64,000 nt of DNA from Nioella nitratireducens (GCF_001879715.1 NZ_MNBW01000014.1:1-64000); one strand, 5' to 3'. Shown: positions 53,072 to 62,705, counted from the first letter of the stretch. Notes: a model not told the origin generated them from the sequence alone. Translations and numbers: made by a program.

Positions 53072-53881
53072 TCAAAGCCCCTTGGTCTTGGCCTCGTTCC
53101 ATAGGGCGTCCATTTCCACCAAGTCGCTGTCTTCTGGTGTTTTTTCTCTCTTTTCAAGGGCTTGTTCTATGTAGTGAAAGCGGCGGGTGAACTTGGAATT
53201 CGCTTTTCTAAGGGCGGTTTCCGCGTCGACCTTCAAGTGACGCGCAAGATTGGCCATGACGAAGAGAAGATCGCCCATCTCTTCCTCGATCTTCTCTTGC
53301 GGCAGGGAGTCGCGCGCCTCGGCCAGTTCTGTGGCCTCTTCGGCGATCTTGTCGATGACCTCGCCGATATTGGGCCAGTCGAACCCGACCCGCGCGGCCC
53401 GCTTTTGCAATTTCTGCCCGCGCATCAGGGCCGGCAGGTTCAGCGCCACGTCGTCCAACACGCCGCCCCGTTTCCTGGCCGCCCGCTCGGTCGCCTTGAT
53501 CGTTTCCCAATCCTGCGTCTGCTGGTCGGCCGACTTGTCGCGACTCTCGTCTCCGAACACGTGGGGATGGCGGCCCACCATCTTGTCCGACATCGTGTCG
53601 GCCACCTGCTGAAATGTGAAAAATCCCTTCTCTTCCGCCATTTGCGCGTGAAAGACGGATTGGAACAATAGGTCGCCCAGTTCTCCCTTCAACTCGTCCC
53701 AGGCTTCGCGTTCAATGGCGTCGCCAACCTCGTAGGCTTCTTCGATCGTGTAGGGCGCGATGGTTGCGAAATCCTGCTCTACATCCCACGGGCACCCGGT
53801 CTGGGGGTCGCGCAGGCGGCGCATGATTTCCAGAAGGCGGGGCATTCCACCTTGGGGGTCGTGAATCAGGTCATCTGTCAT
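53072..53881 (-). CDS. mazG: Nucleoside triphosphate pyrophosphohydrolase
   Basis: 269 aa, double MazG domain. Hydrolyses (d)NTPs to NMP and PPi, cleaning damaged nucleotides and tuning ppGpp-linked survival. N-terminal domain: LRDPQTGCPWDVEQDF and the Mg-binding EEAYEVGDAI...ELGDLLFQ. C-terminal domain: GFDWPNIGEVIDKIAEEATELAE then EEEMGDLLFVM. Both ExxE-ExxD metal sets are intact. The short spacing to speB is convergent. Confidence 0.95.
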   Translation of the reverse strand: MTDDLIHDPQGGMPRLLEIMRRLRDPQTGCPWDVEQDFATIAPYTIEEAYEVGDAIEREAWDELKGELGDLLFQSVFHAQMAEEKGFFTFQQVADTMSDKMVGRHPHVFGDESRDKSADQQTQDWETIKATERAARKRGGVLDDVALNLPALMRGQKLQKRAARVGFDWPNIGEVIDKIAEEATELAEARDSLPQEKIEEEMGDLLFVMANLARHLKVDAETALRKANSKFTRRFHYIEQALEKREKTPEDSDLVEMDALWNEAKTKGL

Positions 53882-53921
53882 GGCCCGAGCCTAGGCCCGA
53901 AGCATGGCCAAGCACCACCGC

Positions 53922-53950
53922 AAAAAGGCCCACCCCTGGGGCGGGCCTTT
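53922..53950 (-). terminator. Intrinsic terminator of the outer-membrane barrel gene
   Basis: Arms 53924-53931 and 53943-53950, extended inward by further GC pairs. On the minus strand TTTTT follows. It lies 22 nt after the barrel-protein stop. Confidence 0.8.
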
Positions 53951-53972
53951 CCTTGCGGTGTCGGGGTCGGCG

Positions 53973-54611
53973 TCAGAACCGGAACCCGGCCCGCAGGCTG
54001 ACCGTATCGACATTGCTGTCGATCGAGAACGTATTGAGATCATTGTCCCCTTCGAGGAACCGGCGGGTATAGTCGAGGCCCAGGAAGACGTTGTCCGTCA
54101 CCATGTAATCGACGCCGATCCCAAGGCTGGGGCCGGTCAGGCTGGCGCCATCGGCGCCGCCATTGATGCTCATATCGGCCCAGCTATAGCCCGCGGCACC
54201 GTAGATCAGCGACCGCCCGACCGCATACCCGACCCGGCCGCGCAGATCGACGGCCGTGTCGATGGTGTCATCGTTGCCGACACCGGGCACGACGTAGGTG
54301 TCGTTGAAGCTGTGAAGGCCAAGTTCGCCACCATAGACGAGGGCCCCGTTCTGGTAGTTGTAGCCGAGAATACCGCCAATCGCGGTGCCGTCGTTCAGAT
54401 CGTTGCCGGGGCTTGGCGGGGTTGTGCTCATATCCCCGCCGGTCATTCCGAAGGTCAGCCCGGCATAGGGGCCGCTCCAGTCGGTTATCTGCATGGTCGG
54501 AACGACAGCCGGTTGCACCGCCGGCATTCGCGGCGCGGGGGTCATGCCGTCGGCCAAGAGCGGACTCGCCGACGCTATCAGGGCAGCGGTTGCGAGAAGA
54601 TGAGGTTTCAT
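53973..54611 (-). CDS. Outer-membrane beta-barrel (OmpA/Omp31-type porin) protein
   Basis: 212 aa from the ATG at 54611 after AAAGGA. Residues 1-20 are a Sec signal peptide. The mature part has eight amphipathic strands: WSGPYAGLTFGMTGG, GGILGYNYQNGALVYGGELGLHS, LRGRVGYAVGRSLIYGAAGYSWAD and a C-terminal SLRAGFRF ending in Phe. This is the eight-stranded Omp31/OmpX-like barrel common in alphaproteobacteria. Likely structural or a surface antigen. Its terminator lies just downstream. Confidence 0.9.
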   Translation of the reverse strand: MKPHLLATAALIASASPLLADGMTPAPRMPAVQPAVVPTMQITDWSGPYAGLTFGMTGGDMSTTPPSPGNDLNDGTAIGGILGYNYQNGALVYGGELGLHSFNDTYVVPGVGNDDTIDTAVDLRGRVGYAVGRSLIYGAAGYSWADMSINGGADGASLTGPSLGIGVDYMVTDNVFLGLDYTRRFLEGDNDLNTFSIDSNVDTVSLRAGFRF

Positions 54612-54800
54612 CGCGTCAGTCCTTTCTTGCGTGCCATTTGGGTCGCGCCCCGCAAGCGGGCACTGGTCCAGCGGGGCTGCCCAAGACATGGGGGCGCATG
54701 GCTGACGTGTCGACCGGGGGGCGGTCACATGCGCGGGATCTTGCTTTTGGGCGGGTCTACAGGTCATCTGGCGGCAAGCGTCATCACAGGAAATTGCCCC

Positions 54801-55967
54801 ATGCCCGTTCTCAATCGTATCGCCGGTTTCGCCGAGGAAATGGCCCAATGGCGCCAGCATCTCCATCGTCATCCGGAATTGGGGTTCGATTGCCAGCAGA
54901 CAGCGGCATTCGTGGTCGATCGGCTGAAAGCGTTCGGGATCACGCAAATTCACGAAGGGCTGGCAACCTCGGGGGTGGTGGCGATCGTCGAGGGGCAGGG
55001 TGCGGGGCCGACCATCGGCTTGCGCGCCGATATGGACGCGCTGCCCATCGAAGAGGCCACCGGGTCGCCCTATGCGTCGACCGTCCCCGGCCGGATGCAT
55101 GCCTGCGGGCATGACGGCCATACCTCGATGCTGCTGGGGGCGGCCAAATACCTTGCCGAGACCCGGAATTTCCGGGGCCGGGTGGCGCTGATCTTTCAGC
55201 CCGCGGAAGAGGATGGCGGCGGCGCGGGAGTGATGTGCGAAGAAGGGATCATGGAGCGGTTTGACATCTCCGAGGTCTACGCGCTGCACACCTCGCCCGG
55301 TTTGGACCTTGGCCAATTCAGCACAACGTCGGGGGCGATCATGGCGGCGGTCGATTCCTTTGATGTCCACATCAAGGGGCAGGGGGGCCACGGTGCCTTT
55401 CCGCATGACTGCCGCGATCCGGTTATCGCCGCGGTTGGCATCGCACAGGCCTTGCAGAGCATCGTGTCGCGCAATCACTACGCTTTGCAGGATCTCGTGG
55501 TGTCGGTCACCATGATCCACACCGGAACCGCCGAGAACATTATCCCCGACACCGCCTATCTGGGGGGGACGGTGCGCACCTTCGACGCGGACGTGCGCGA
55601 TATGGTCGAGCGCCGCATGGGCGAGATCGTGGCAGGGCAGGGCGCGAGCTATGGCGTCGATGCCCGTCTGGACTATCGCCGGTATTACCCGGCCACCGTG
55701 AACGATGCAGACAAGGCCGCCTTCGCGGTCGAGGTCGCAAGCGAGATCTCGGGCAGCGCCCGCGTCTTTCCGGACGGCGGGCGCGAAATGGGCGCGGAAG
55801 ATTTCTCGTATATGCTGGAACGGCGCCCCGGAGCCTACCTTTTTCTCGGGCAGGGCAAGGGCCCCGGTCTGCACAATCCCGGCTTCGAGTTCAACGATGC
55901 CGCCGCCCCCATCGGGGCCAGCTTTTTCGCCCGACTGGTCGAACGCGCGAACCCAATCGACCCATAG
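54801..55967 (+). CDS. M20 family amidohydrolase (hippurate hydrolase/aminoacylase-like)
   Basis: 388 aa from the ATG at 54801 (CAGGAAA upstream). Di-zinc peptidase fold: LHRHPELGF at the start, metal ligands in LRADMDALP, MHACGHDGHTSML, and the catalytic Glu in FQPAEEDGGGAG. The dimer domain follows, with the last metal ligand in GREMGAEDFSYML. Hydrolyses N-acyl amino acids or hippurate. Divergent from the barrel gene. The following tRNA-Val lies 55 bp downstream. Confidence 0.92.
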   Translation: MPVLNRIAGFAEEMAQWRQHLHRHPELGFDCQQTAAFVVDRLKAFGITQIHEGLATSGVVAIVEGQGAGPTIGLRADMDALPIEEATGSPYASTVPGRMHACGHDGHTSMLLGAAKYLAETRNFRGRVALIFQPAEEDGGGAGVMCEEGIMERFDISEVYALHTSPGLDLGQFSTTSGAIMAAVDSFDVHIKGQGGHGAFPHDCRDPVIAAVGIAQALQSIVSRNHYALQDLVVSVTMIHTGTAENIIPDTAYLGGTVRTFDADVRDMVERRMGEIVAGQGASYGVDARLDYRRYYPATVNDADKAAFAVEVASEISGSARVFPDGGREMGAEDFSYMLERRPGAYLFLGQGKGPGLHNPGFEFNDAAAPIGASFFARLVERANPIDP

Positions 55968-56022
55968 ACGTCACTTGGGGCTTGCACAGGGGATATGGGT
56001 CAGTCTATCAGACGCGCCGGAC

Positions 56023-56098
<76 letters not shown>

Positions 56099-56259
56099 AT
56101 TCCCGATGCCGAAGTCCAGGGCTGTGCGGTGCCTTTCCGGCAAAGCCGATGCGCGGCAGGCGAAGATGGGCATGGCAAGGCCACTGGCCTGTCGAAACAC
56201 CCCCTTGTGCCCCCATGCCCATTTGAAAAACAGGTTCATAGACGCCATTGGGGTGAAAA

Positions 56260-56335
56260 TGGTGCCGGTCGAGGGACTCGAACCCCCGACCCCCTGATTA
56301 CAAATCAGACGCTCTACCAGCTGAGCTAGACCGGC
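56260..56335 (-). tRNA. tRNA-Thr (TGT)
   Basis: 76 nt on the minus strand including encoded CCA. Acceptor GCCGGTC pairs with GACCGGC. Anticodon loop TTTGTAA gives TGT, reading ACA. T-arm GGGGGTTCGAGTCCC is standard. Faces tRNA-Val, the two 3' ends being 161 bp apart. A TTGTGT-N17-TATCGA promoter-like pair lies upstream, between 56350 and 56380. Confidence 0.96.
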
Positions 56336-56455
56336 CTCGGGCCACTCGATATGAAATTGCGCGGGCCGACACAAGGGGCATTGGACCGCCGACGGGTTGC
56401 ACCTTGGCGTACATCGCACCACCATGACGAACAAGGATTGGGAAGGGCAGGCAGG

Positions 56456-57211
56456 ATGAGCGGCACAGATCCCGGCGCGGGGTTTCCCCGGCTGCACCAT
56501 ATTGGCGAAGACGGGATGCTGGTCGAGTTCGGCGACCGGCTGACGATGGCCGTTAACGGTGCGGCCATTGCCTTTCGGGCGGCGGTCGAGGCGGCGGGGT
56601 GGCCGGGGGTGGCGGAAACGGCGACGTCGCTGAAATCGGTGTTTCTACGCTTTGACCCCTTGGATTTGCCCCATGAAACGCTGCGCGCGCATCTGGTTGA
56701 CCTGCTGGCCACCTGCGATTGGTATGGCGTCGGGCTGCCCCGAGGGCGGCGGCTGTGGACGGTGCCGACGGCGTTCGGCGGCGACGAGGGCCCGAAGCTC
56801 GAGGAGGTCGCGGCCCTAGCCGGGATGTCCCGGGCCGAGGTGATCGACGCGCTCTGCGCCCGGCCGGTGCGGGTGCTGACGCTGGGGTTTCTGCCGGGTA
56901 TGCCCTATCTCGGTCAACTCGGGGCAGCGTTCGATTTTCCACGGCAAACCGAGCTTACCCCGAATGTCCCGGCGGGGGGGCTGGCCGTGGCGATCCGGCA
57001 ACTGGTGTTGTTTCCGGGCCAGACCCAGACCGGCTGGCGGTGGATCGGGCGGGCGGCGCTGGACGTCTTCGGGCTGACCGCCGATCATCCGTTCCCGCTG
57101 AGCGCGGGCGACGAGGTGCGGTTTCGCCCCGTCGGGGCCTCGGAATTCGCCGAACTGCAAGACGCCTGCCGCGCCGGGCGGATGGTGGCCACCGAACAGG
57201 CGCTGTCATGA
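56456..57211 (+). CDS. pxpB: 5-oxoprolinase subunit PxpB
   Basis: 251 aa, KipI-type. Together with PxpC and PxpA it opens 5-oxoproline to glutamate using ATP. Characteristic segments: LHHIGEDGMLVEFGD at the start, VPTAFGGDEGPKLEEVA, and the long conserved FLPGMPYLGQL...PRQTELTPNVPAGGLAVA region with GQTQTGWRWIGR later. Start is the ATG at 56456, with a purine-rich AAGGGCAGG upstream. The stop overlaps the pxpC start by 4 nt, so the subunits are coupled. Confidence 0.93.
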   Translation: MSGTDPGAGFPRLHHIGEDGMLVEFGDRLTMAVNGAAIAFRAAVEAAGWPGVAETATSLKSVFLRFDPLDLPHETLRAHLVDLLATCDWYGVGLPRGRRLWTVPTAFGGDEGPKLEEVAALAGMSRAEVIDALCARPVRVLTLGFLPGMPYLGQLGAAFDFPRQTELTPNVPAGGLAVAIRQLVLFPGQTQTGWRWIGRAALDVFGLTADHPFPLSAGDEVRFRPVGASEFAELQDACRAGRMVATEQALS

Positions 57212-58230
57212 GCGCGGCGGTGCACATTCTGGGTGCAGGTCCGGGGCTGAGCCTGCAGGATACGGGGCGGCAAGGCTTTCTTGCCAAGGGATTGTCGCGC
57301 GGCGGGGCGGTCGATGGGCTGGCGTTGGCCGAAGGGGCGGTCCTGGTGGGCGCGCGCGATCCGCTGGCCATCGAGATGGCAGGGGCAGGGGGCCGGTTCC
57401 GTGCCGAGGGCGCCGACCTGCTGATCGCGCTCACCGGCGCCCCGATGAGCGCCGAGATCGACGGCACCCGCGTGGCGTGGTCGGCCAGCCACCTGCTGCC
57501 GCAGGGGGCCGAGCTCAAGATCGGCGGGGTCACGCGCGGCAGCTACGGATACCTCAGCGTCGCGGGCCTGACGGCCCCAAAGGTGCTTGGCGCGCGGTCG
57601 GCCCATCTGGCGGCGGGCATCGGGCACCGTTTGCAGGCTGGCGACAGGCTGACGGCCCAACCGGCCCCGCACAAGGGGGGCATGATGCTGCCGCAAGACG
57701 ACCGGTTTTCCGGCGGCACCGTGCGCCTGCTGCCCTCGGTCCAGACCGACCAGTTCGACAAAGAGACCCTGCGGCGGCTGGAGGAGACCGCCTTTCTCAA
57801 GGATGCCCGCGCCAGCCGCATGGGCGCGCGGATGGCCCATGACGGCCCCGGCTTTTCGTCCTCGGAACATCTGGCGATCCTGTCGGAAATCATCGTGCCC
57901 GGCGATGTGCAGGTGGTGGGTGACGGTGCGCCCTATGTGTTGTTGAACGAATGTCAGACCACCGGCGGCTATCCCCGGATCGGCACCGTGATTTCCGCCG
58001 ACCTGGCCAAGGTGGCGCAGGCCGCGCCGGGCATGCCGATCCGGTTTCGCTTCGTCACGCTGGACCAAGCGCTCGCCGCCCGCGACGCGGCCCTGCGTCA
58101 AATCGAGTCCCTGCCCGACAAAGTCACCGCCCGCCTGCGCCATCCCGGTGACATCCCCGATCTTCTGTCCTACCAATTGGTCAGCGGGGCAGTCTCGGCC
58201 CATCACGATCATGACCAAGAGGAGAGCTGA
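57208..58230 (+). CDS. pxpC: 5-oxoprolinase subunit PxpC
   Basis: 340 aa, KipA/biotin-dependent carboxyltransferase-like fold but without biotin chemistry. Conserved parts: GPGLSLQDTGRQGFLAKGLSRGGAVD, GSYGYLSVAGL, and later LLNECQTTGGYPRIGTVISADLAKVAQ with its TTGGYPRIG core. Pairs with PxpB to phosphorylate and open the ring. ATGA overlap with pxpB; pxpA begins 3 nt after its stop. Confidence 0.93.
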   Translation: MSAAVHILGAGPGLSLQDTGRQGFLAKGLSRGGAVDGLALAEGAVLVGARDPLAIEMAGAGGRFRAEGADLLIALTGAPMSAEIDGTRVAWSASHLLPQGAELKIGGVTRGSYGYLSVAGLTAPKVLGARSAHLAAGIGHRLQAGDRLTAQPAPHKGGMMLPQDDRFSGGTVRLLPSVQTDQFDKETLRRLEETAFLKDARASRMGARMAHDGPGFSSSEHLAILSEIIVPGDVQVVGDGAPYVLLNECQTTGGYPRIGTVISADLAKVAQAAPGMPIRFRFVTLDQALAARDAALRQIESLPDKVTARLRHPGDIPDLLSYQLVSGAVSAHHDHDQEES

Positions 58231-58233
58231 GCC

Positions 58234-58998
58234 ATGCCCCATCGCGTCGATCTCAACGCCGATATGGGCGAAAGCTTCGGTCCCTGGCCGATGGGCAATG
58301 ACAGCGCCCTGCTGGAGGTCGTGACCTCGGCCAACGTCGCCTGTGGCTTTCACGCGGGCGACCCCACGGTCATGGCCCGCACCATCGCGGTGGCCCACGG
58401 GAACGGTGTCGGCATCGGCGCGCATCCCGGCTTTCCCGACCTTCAGGGGTTCGGGCGGCGGCGCATGCAGATGGGGCGCGAGGATCTGCAAAACGCGATC
58501 CGCTACCAGTTTGGCGCAATCCGCGGCATGGCCGCCGCCGCCGGGGCCGACGTGCGCCATTTCAAGCTGCATGGCGCGCTGTCGAACATGTGCGCGCAAG
58601 ATGAGGCGATGGCCCGCGCCTGCTACGAGGCGGCGCTCTCGGTCGATCCCGACGTGATCATCTTCGTCCTCGCCTCGACCGCGCAAGAGGCCGCGGTGAC
58701 GGCGCTCGGCGCGCGCCATGCCGGTGAAATATTCGCCGACCGCGCCTATAATGACGACGCGACCCTTGTGGACCGTGGCCTGCCCGGCGCCGTCATCCAC
58801 GACCCCGACCGCGCCGCGGCGCGGATGGTCGAGATGGTGCGGGCAGGGGCCATCATCGCCGAGTCCGGGCGCGAAATTTCCGCCCGCATCGACACGATCT
58901 GCCTGCATGGCGACAATGACACCGCCCTACAGATCGCCCGCGCCGTGCGGGCCGCGCTGGACGGCGCCGGCATTTCTCTGGCGCCGGTCGGTTCATGA
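58234..58998 (+). CDS. pxpA: 5-oxoprolinase subunit PxpA (LamB/YcsF)
   Basis: 254 aa. LamB/YcsF fold: VDLNADMGESFGPWPMGND opens the protein, followed by SANVACGFHAGDPTVM, GIGAHPGFPDLQGFGRRRM, and HFKLHGALSNM. These hold the conserved metal and substrate residues. Third gene of the pxpB-pxpC-pxpA set, so 5-oxoprolinase activity should be complete. Gamma-glutamyl turnover or degradation of N-terminal pyroglutamate is the likely source of substrate. Confidence 0.94.
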   Translation: MPHRVDLNADMGESFGPWPMGNDSALLEVVTSANVACGFHAGDPTVMARTIAVAHGNGVGIGAHPGFPDLQGFGRRRMQMGREDLQNAIRYQFGAIRGMAAAAGADVRHFKLHGALSNMCAQDEAMARACYEAALSVDPDVIIFVLASTAQEAAVTALGARHAGEIFADRAYNDDATLVDRGLPGAVIHDPDRAAARMVEMVRAGAIIAESGREISARIDTICLHGDNDTALQIARAVRAALDGAGISLAPVGS

Positions 58999-59101
58999 TC
59001 CATCCTGTCATATCCCCGATTCATTCCTGCCGCAGAGTGGCGCTGCGCCCCTGCTGCGGGACTCCCCTTCCCCTTGGCGCATCGTCCCGGAGGTCAGCCC
59101 C

Positions 59102-60478
59102 ATGACCACGCTCTCCAACACCCCTTACGAGTCGCTACGGGTGGGCATGGAGGCTGCCTCCACTCGCCTGTGCACCGCCGATGACCTGATCGTGTTCGCC
59201 CATGCCAGCGGCAACCATAACCCCATGCACCTCCCGCATGAGGACGGCAACGGCGACGGAATGGATGAGGCGGTTGCGCCCTCGATGTGGGTGGCTGCGC
59301 TGATTTCCTCGGTTCTGGGCAACCAGTTGCCGGGGCCGGGCACGCTCTATACCGGGCAGACCCTGCGCTTCGTGGGCCGCGCCCATGCGGGGGATACCCT
59401 CGTCGCCAAGGTGCGGGTGGCCGACATGCGGCCCGGCAACGTGGTGTGTTTCGACACGTGGGTCGAGCATGAGGATGGCGCGCGGGTGGTCGAGGGCCGA
59501 GCCGAGGTGATCGCCCCGGACCGCGCGCTCAGCTTTGACGATCTCGACATGCCGGGGCTGACGGTCCAGAGCCATGCCCATTTCGACCGTCTGCTTGAAA
59601 TGGCCGCGCCCCTGCCGGCGCTGCCGACGGCGGTGGTCGCCCCGGAACGCCCCGACGCGCTGAACGGCGCGCTGCTGGCCCGTGCCCATACCCTGATCGA
59701 CCCGATCCTCGTGGGCAGCGCCAGGAAAATCGCCGCCGCCGCCGAAGAGCTTGGCGCCGATCTGTCGGGCATCGAGATCATCGACATCCCCGACAACCGC
59801 GCCGCCGCGCTTAAATCGGTCGCCCTGATCCACGAGGGCCGCGCCAAGGCGCTGATGAAGGGGCATCTGCACACCGATCAACTGCTGCACGCCATTCTGA
59901 AAAAGGAGGGTGGGCTGCGCACCAATCGTCGTCTCAGCCATGTCTTCGTGATGGATGTGCCGGGGTTGAACCATCTGCTCTTCGTGACCGATGCGGCGAT
60001 CAACATCTCGCCCGACCTCGATTGCAAGGTCTCGATCTGCCAGAACGCCATCGACCTTGCGCTTGCGCTCGGGGTGGAACAGCCCAAGGTCGGCGTGCTG
60101 TCGGCGGTCGAAACCGTGACCCCGTCGATCCCGTCGACGCTCGATGCCGCGATCCTGTCGAAGATGGCCGACCGCGGCCAGATCACCGGCGGGCTGGTCG
60201 ATGGGCCGCTGGCCATGGACAATGCGATCGACCTCGAAGCCGCTCGCACCAAGGGCATCAAGGGGCTGGTCGCGGGGCGGGCCGACATTTTGCTCGCCCC
60301 GAACCTGGAAGCGGGCAACATGATCGCCAAGGAGCTGTCCTTCCTGGCCCATGCCGAAGCGGCGGGCGTGGTGATGGGCGCACAGGTGCCGGTGATCCTG
60401 AACAGCCGCGCCGATGACGACAAGGCCCGGCTCGCCTCATGCGCGGTCGCCGCCCTGCAAGCGGCGGCCAAACCATGA
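59102..60478 (+). CDS. MaoC-phosphate acetyl/butyryltransferase fusion
   Basis: 458 aa. The N-terminal 140 residues are a MaoC hotdog domain (ADDLIVFAHASGNHNPMHL, the hydratase-2 motif region). The rest is a phosphotransacetylase/phosphate butyryltransferase domain: VAPERPDALNGALLARAH, LVGSARKI, MKGHLHTDQLLHAI and FVTDAAINISPDL, recognisable as short core motifs. Expected to exchange acyl-CoA and acyl phosphate, with the MaoC part perhaps handling an enoyl-CoA. GGAGG stands 9 nt before the ATG. Overlaps ackA by 4 nt. Confidence 0.9.
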   Translation: MTTLSNTPYESLRVGMEAASTRLCTADDLIVFAHASGNHNPMHLPHEDGNGDGMDEAVAPSMWVAALISSVLGNQLPGPGTLYTGQTLRFVGRAHAGDTLVAKVRVADMRPGNVVCFDTWVEHEDGARVVEGRAEVIAPDRALSFDDLDMPGLTVQSHAHFDRLLEMAAPLPALPTAVVAPERPDALNGALLARAHTLIDPILVGSARKIAAAAEELGADLSGIEIIDIPDNRAAALKSVALIHEGRAKALMKGHLHTDQLLHAILKKEGGLRTNRRLSHVFVMDVPGLNHLLFVTDAAINISPDLDCKVSICQNAIDLALALGVEQPKVGVLSAVETVTPSIPSTLDAAILSKMADRGQITGGLVDGPLAMDNAIDLEAARTKGIKGLVAGRADILLAPNLEAGNMIAKELSFLAHAEAAGVVMGAQVPVILNSRADDDKARLASCAVAALQAAAKP

Positions 60479-61629
60479 GCAGCGTGATCCTCACCCTCAA
60501 CGCAGGCTCTTCCTCGATCAAGTTCGCGCTCTATGCCACCGGGCCCGATCCGGTGCTGGAAGCCTCGGGCATGGTCGATGCGCTCGGGCAGGACGCGACC
60601 CTGATCCTGCGGCCCGAAGGGGCGGAGAAATCGGTAACGGCGCTCGGCCCAACCGATCACGGCACCGGGGTGACCGCAATCCTCGTGGCGCTCGGGCGAC
60701 AGTTGCAGGGCCGCCGTGTCGCCGGGGTCGGCCACCGCATCGTCCATGGCGGCCCGGTGATCGACGGCCCCCGCATTCTGGACGCCGGCCTGCTGGAAGA
60801 GCTTGCCCGCCTCAAACCGCTGGCGCCGCTGCACCAGCCCCATAACCTTGCCGCCGTCCACGCCGCCCGCGCCGCCTTTCCCGGCGCGGTGCAGGTCGGC
60901 GCCTTCGACACCGCCTTTCACCGCGGCCACCCGGAGGTGCATGACATTTTCGCCCTGCCGCGCCGCTACTACGACCAAGGCGTGCGCCGATACGGATTTC
61001 ACGGGCTGAGCTATGACTACATCTCGGGGCTGATGGCGCGCGATTGTCCCGATCTCGCGCGCGGCAAGGTCATCGTCGCCCATCTGGGCAACGGCGCCTC
61101 GCTCGCCGGAATCGAGAACGGCCGCTCGATGTCGTCTACCATGGGCTTCTCGGCCCTCGAAGGGCTTTGCATGGGCACCCGTCCCGGCCAGATCGACCCC
61201 GGCGTGCTGCTCTACCTGATGGCGGAAGAGGGGATGGGCTACGAGGAACTCACCCATCTGCTCTACAAGGACAGCGGCCTTCTGGGGCTGTCCGGCCTCA
61301 GCCATGACATGCGCACGCTTCTGGACTCCGATGAGCCCCAGGCCGAAGAGGCCGTGCACTACTACTGCGCGCGCCTGTCCCGAGAAATCGGCGCGATGGC
61401 CGCCACCCTTGGCGGACTCGATGCCCTCGTCTTTACCGGTGGCGTCGGAGAAAACGCCGCCCCGATCCGCGCCCGGGCGCTCGATGGCCTGTCTTTCCTC
61501 GGTCTCGATCTTGACCCGACCGCAAACCTCGCCAATGCCCGTGCCATCCACACCGGCCCGGTGCCGATCCTTGTCCTGCCCACCGACGAAGAGCAGGTGA
61601 TCGCGCGGGCTACGGCAAATCTGCTCTGA
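60475..61629 (+). CDS. ackA: Acetate kinase
   Basis: 384 aa. Interconverts acetyl phosphate plus ADP with acetate plus ATP. ASKHA motifs: LTLNAGSSSIKFAL at the start, RRYGFHGLSYDYIS, VAHLGNGASLAGIENGRSM with STMGFSALEGLCMGTRPGQIDPG, whose core is family-defining, and FTGGVGENAAPIR near the end. Coupled by 4-nt overlap to the phosphotransacetylase fusion, forming the usual acyl-CoA to acyl phosphate to ATP route. Because the partner is a MaoC fusion, other short acids such as propionate or butyrate are possible. Confidence 0.93.
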   Translation: MSSVILTLNAGSSSIKFALYATGPDPVLEASGMVDALGQDATLILRPEGAEKSVTALGPTDHGTGVTAILVALGRQLQGRRVAGVGHRIVHGGPVIDGPRILDAGLLEELARLKPLAPLHQPHNLAAVHAARAAFPGAVQVGAFDTAFHRGHPEVHDIFALPRRYYDQGVRRYGFHGLSYDYISGLMARDCPDLARGKVIVAHLGNGASLAGIENGRSMSSTMGFSALEGLCMGTRPGQIDPGVLLYLMAEEGMGYEELTHLLYKDSGLLGLSGLSHDMRTLLDSDEPQAEEAVHYYCARLSREIGAMAATLGGLDALVFTGGVGENAAPIRARALDGLSFLGLDLDPTANLANARAIHTGPVPILVLPTDEEQVIARATANLL

Positions 61630-61630
61630 T

Positions 61631-61735
61631 CCCTTCTTCTTGGTAAAAATACTCCCGGGGTCTGGGGCTGGCCCCAGGCGGTTCGGCGAGGCCCCCTTTA
61701 CGGGGGCCGAGGCGGGCCGCTCCCGGCGCGACGGC
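61631..61735 (-). repeat. Extragenic hairpin repeat, copy B
   Basis: Just after ackA but in the opposite orientation. Reading the minus strand: C-rich/G-rich hairpin, a second hairpin GGGGCCAGCCCC, then CCCGGGAGTATTTTTACCAA and GAAGAAGGG. It is closely similar to copy A (17793-17901) along about 100 nt, with only scattered changes. Confidence 0.75.
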
Positions 61736-61916
61736 CAAAAGCCGGCGCAAACCACAAAAACAGGGCAGGGGGGTTGCCAATCCCGCCGCCATCGCCTAAT
61801 GGCTCGCTCACTTCACAGGCGGAGGCGGGCCTTCGGGAGAGACATCCCCGTTCGGTCCACCGGTTGGGCACATGCCCTGAACCTCCGTCCAGGCGCAAAC
61901 CGGAAAGGAAATGGAC

Positions 61917-62705
61917 ATGGCGCTTCCCGATTTTTCCATGCGTCAGCTGCTTGAAGCTGGCGTTCACTTTGGCCACCAGACGCAACGCTGGAACCCCCGC
62001 ATGGGCGAGTTCATCTATGGCGAGCGCAATGGCATTCACATTCTCGACCTGACCCAGACCGTTCCGATGCTGGACGCGGCTCTGAACGTCGTGCGCGAGA
62101 CCGTCGCCAAGGGCGGCAGCATCCTCTTCGTCGGGACCAAGCGTCAGGCCCAGAAGCCCGTCGCCGAAGCCGCAGAGCGCTGCGCACAATACTACATGAA
62201 CCACCGCTGGCTGGGTGGCACGCTGACCAACTGGAAAACCGTTTCCAACTCGATCAGCCGTCTCAAGCAGATCGACGAGGCGATGGAAGGCGGGCTGGAA
62301 GGCCTGACCAAGAAAGAGCGCCTTGGCATGGAACGTGACCAGACCAAGCTTCAGGCGTCGCTTGGCGGCATCCGCGAAATGGGTGGCTTGCCTGACCTGA
62401 TCTTCGTCATCGACGTCAAGAAAGAGGATCTGGCGATCCTCGAAGCCAAGAAACTGGGCATCCCGGTCGTGGCCGTGGTCGATACCAACTGCTCGCCCGA
62501 TGGCGTGGACTACATCATCCCCGGCAACGACGACGCCGCGCGCGCCATCTCGCTGTATTGCGACCTGGTCTCGCGCGCAGCGCTTGACGGCATGACCGCG
62601 CAGATGGAAACCGCCGGCGTTGACCTTGGCGCGCTGGAAGAGGGCAATGTCGAAGAAGCCCTGACCGCAGACGCCGCGCCCGCCGAGGACTCTGCCGAAG
62701 CCTGA
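61917..62705 (+). CDS. rpsB: 30S ribosomal protein S2
   Basis: 262 aa. Small-subunit protein S2. [20 protein letters not shown] opens it, and [23 protein letters not shown] and the [14 protein letters not shown] segment are standard. Start chosen at the second ATG (61917) because family members begin MALP and AAGGA then has good spacing; the ATG at 61911 is alternative. Followed after 78 bp by tsf. A leader of about 150 bp may carry autogenous control. Confidence 0.97.
   Translation: MALPDFSMRQLLEAGVHFGHQTQRWNPRMGEFIYGERNGIHILDLTQTVPMLDAALNVVRETVAKGGSILFVGTKRQAQKPVAEAAERCAQYYMNHRWLGGTLTNWKTVSNSISRLKQIDEAMEGGLEGLTKKERLGMERDQTKLQASLGGIREMGGLPDLIFVIDVKKEDLAILEAKKLGIPVVAVVDTNCSPDGVDYIIPGNDDAARAISLYCDLVSRAALDGMTAQMETAGVDLGALEEGNVEEALTADAAPAEDSAEA

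Noticed and set aside
53904-54800. Frame continuing upstream of the M20 gene
   Set aside because: It lies antisense to the outer-membrane barrel gene; the family start MPVLNRIAGF at 54801 is clear.
56166-56222. 10-bp inverted repeat between tRNA-Val and tRNA-Thr
   Set aside because: The loop is 37 nt, no T-run follows, and chance matches of this size occur in GC-rich DNA. It is also not an attachment site, as no integrase is present.
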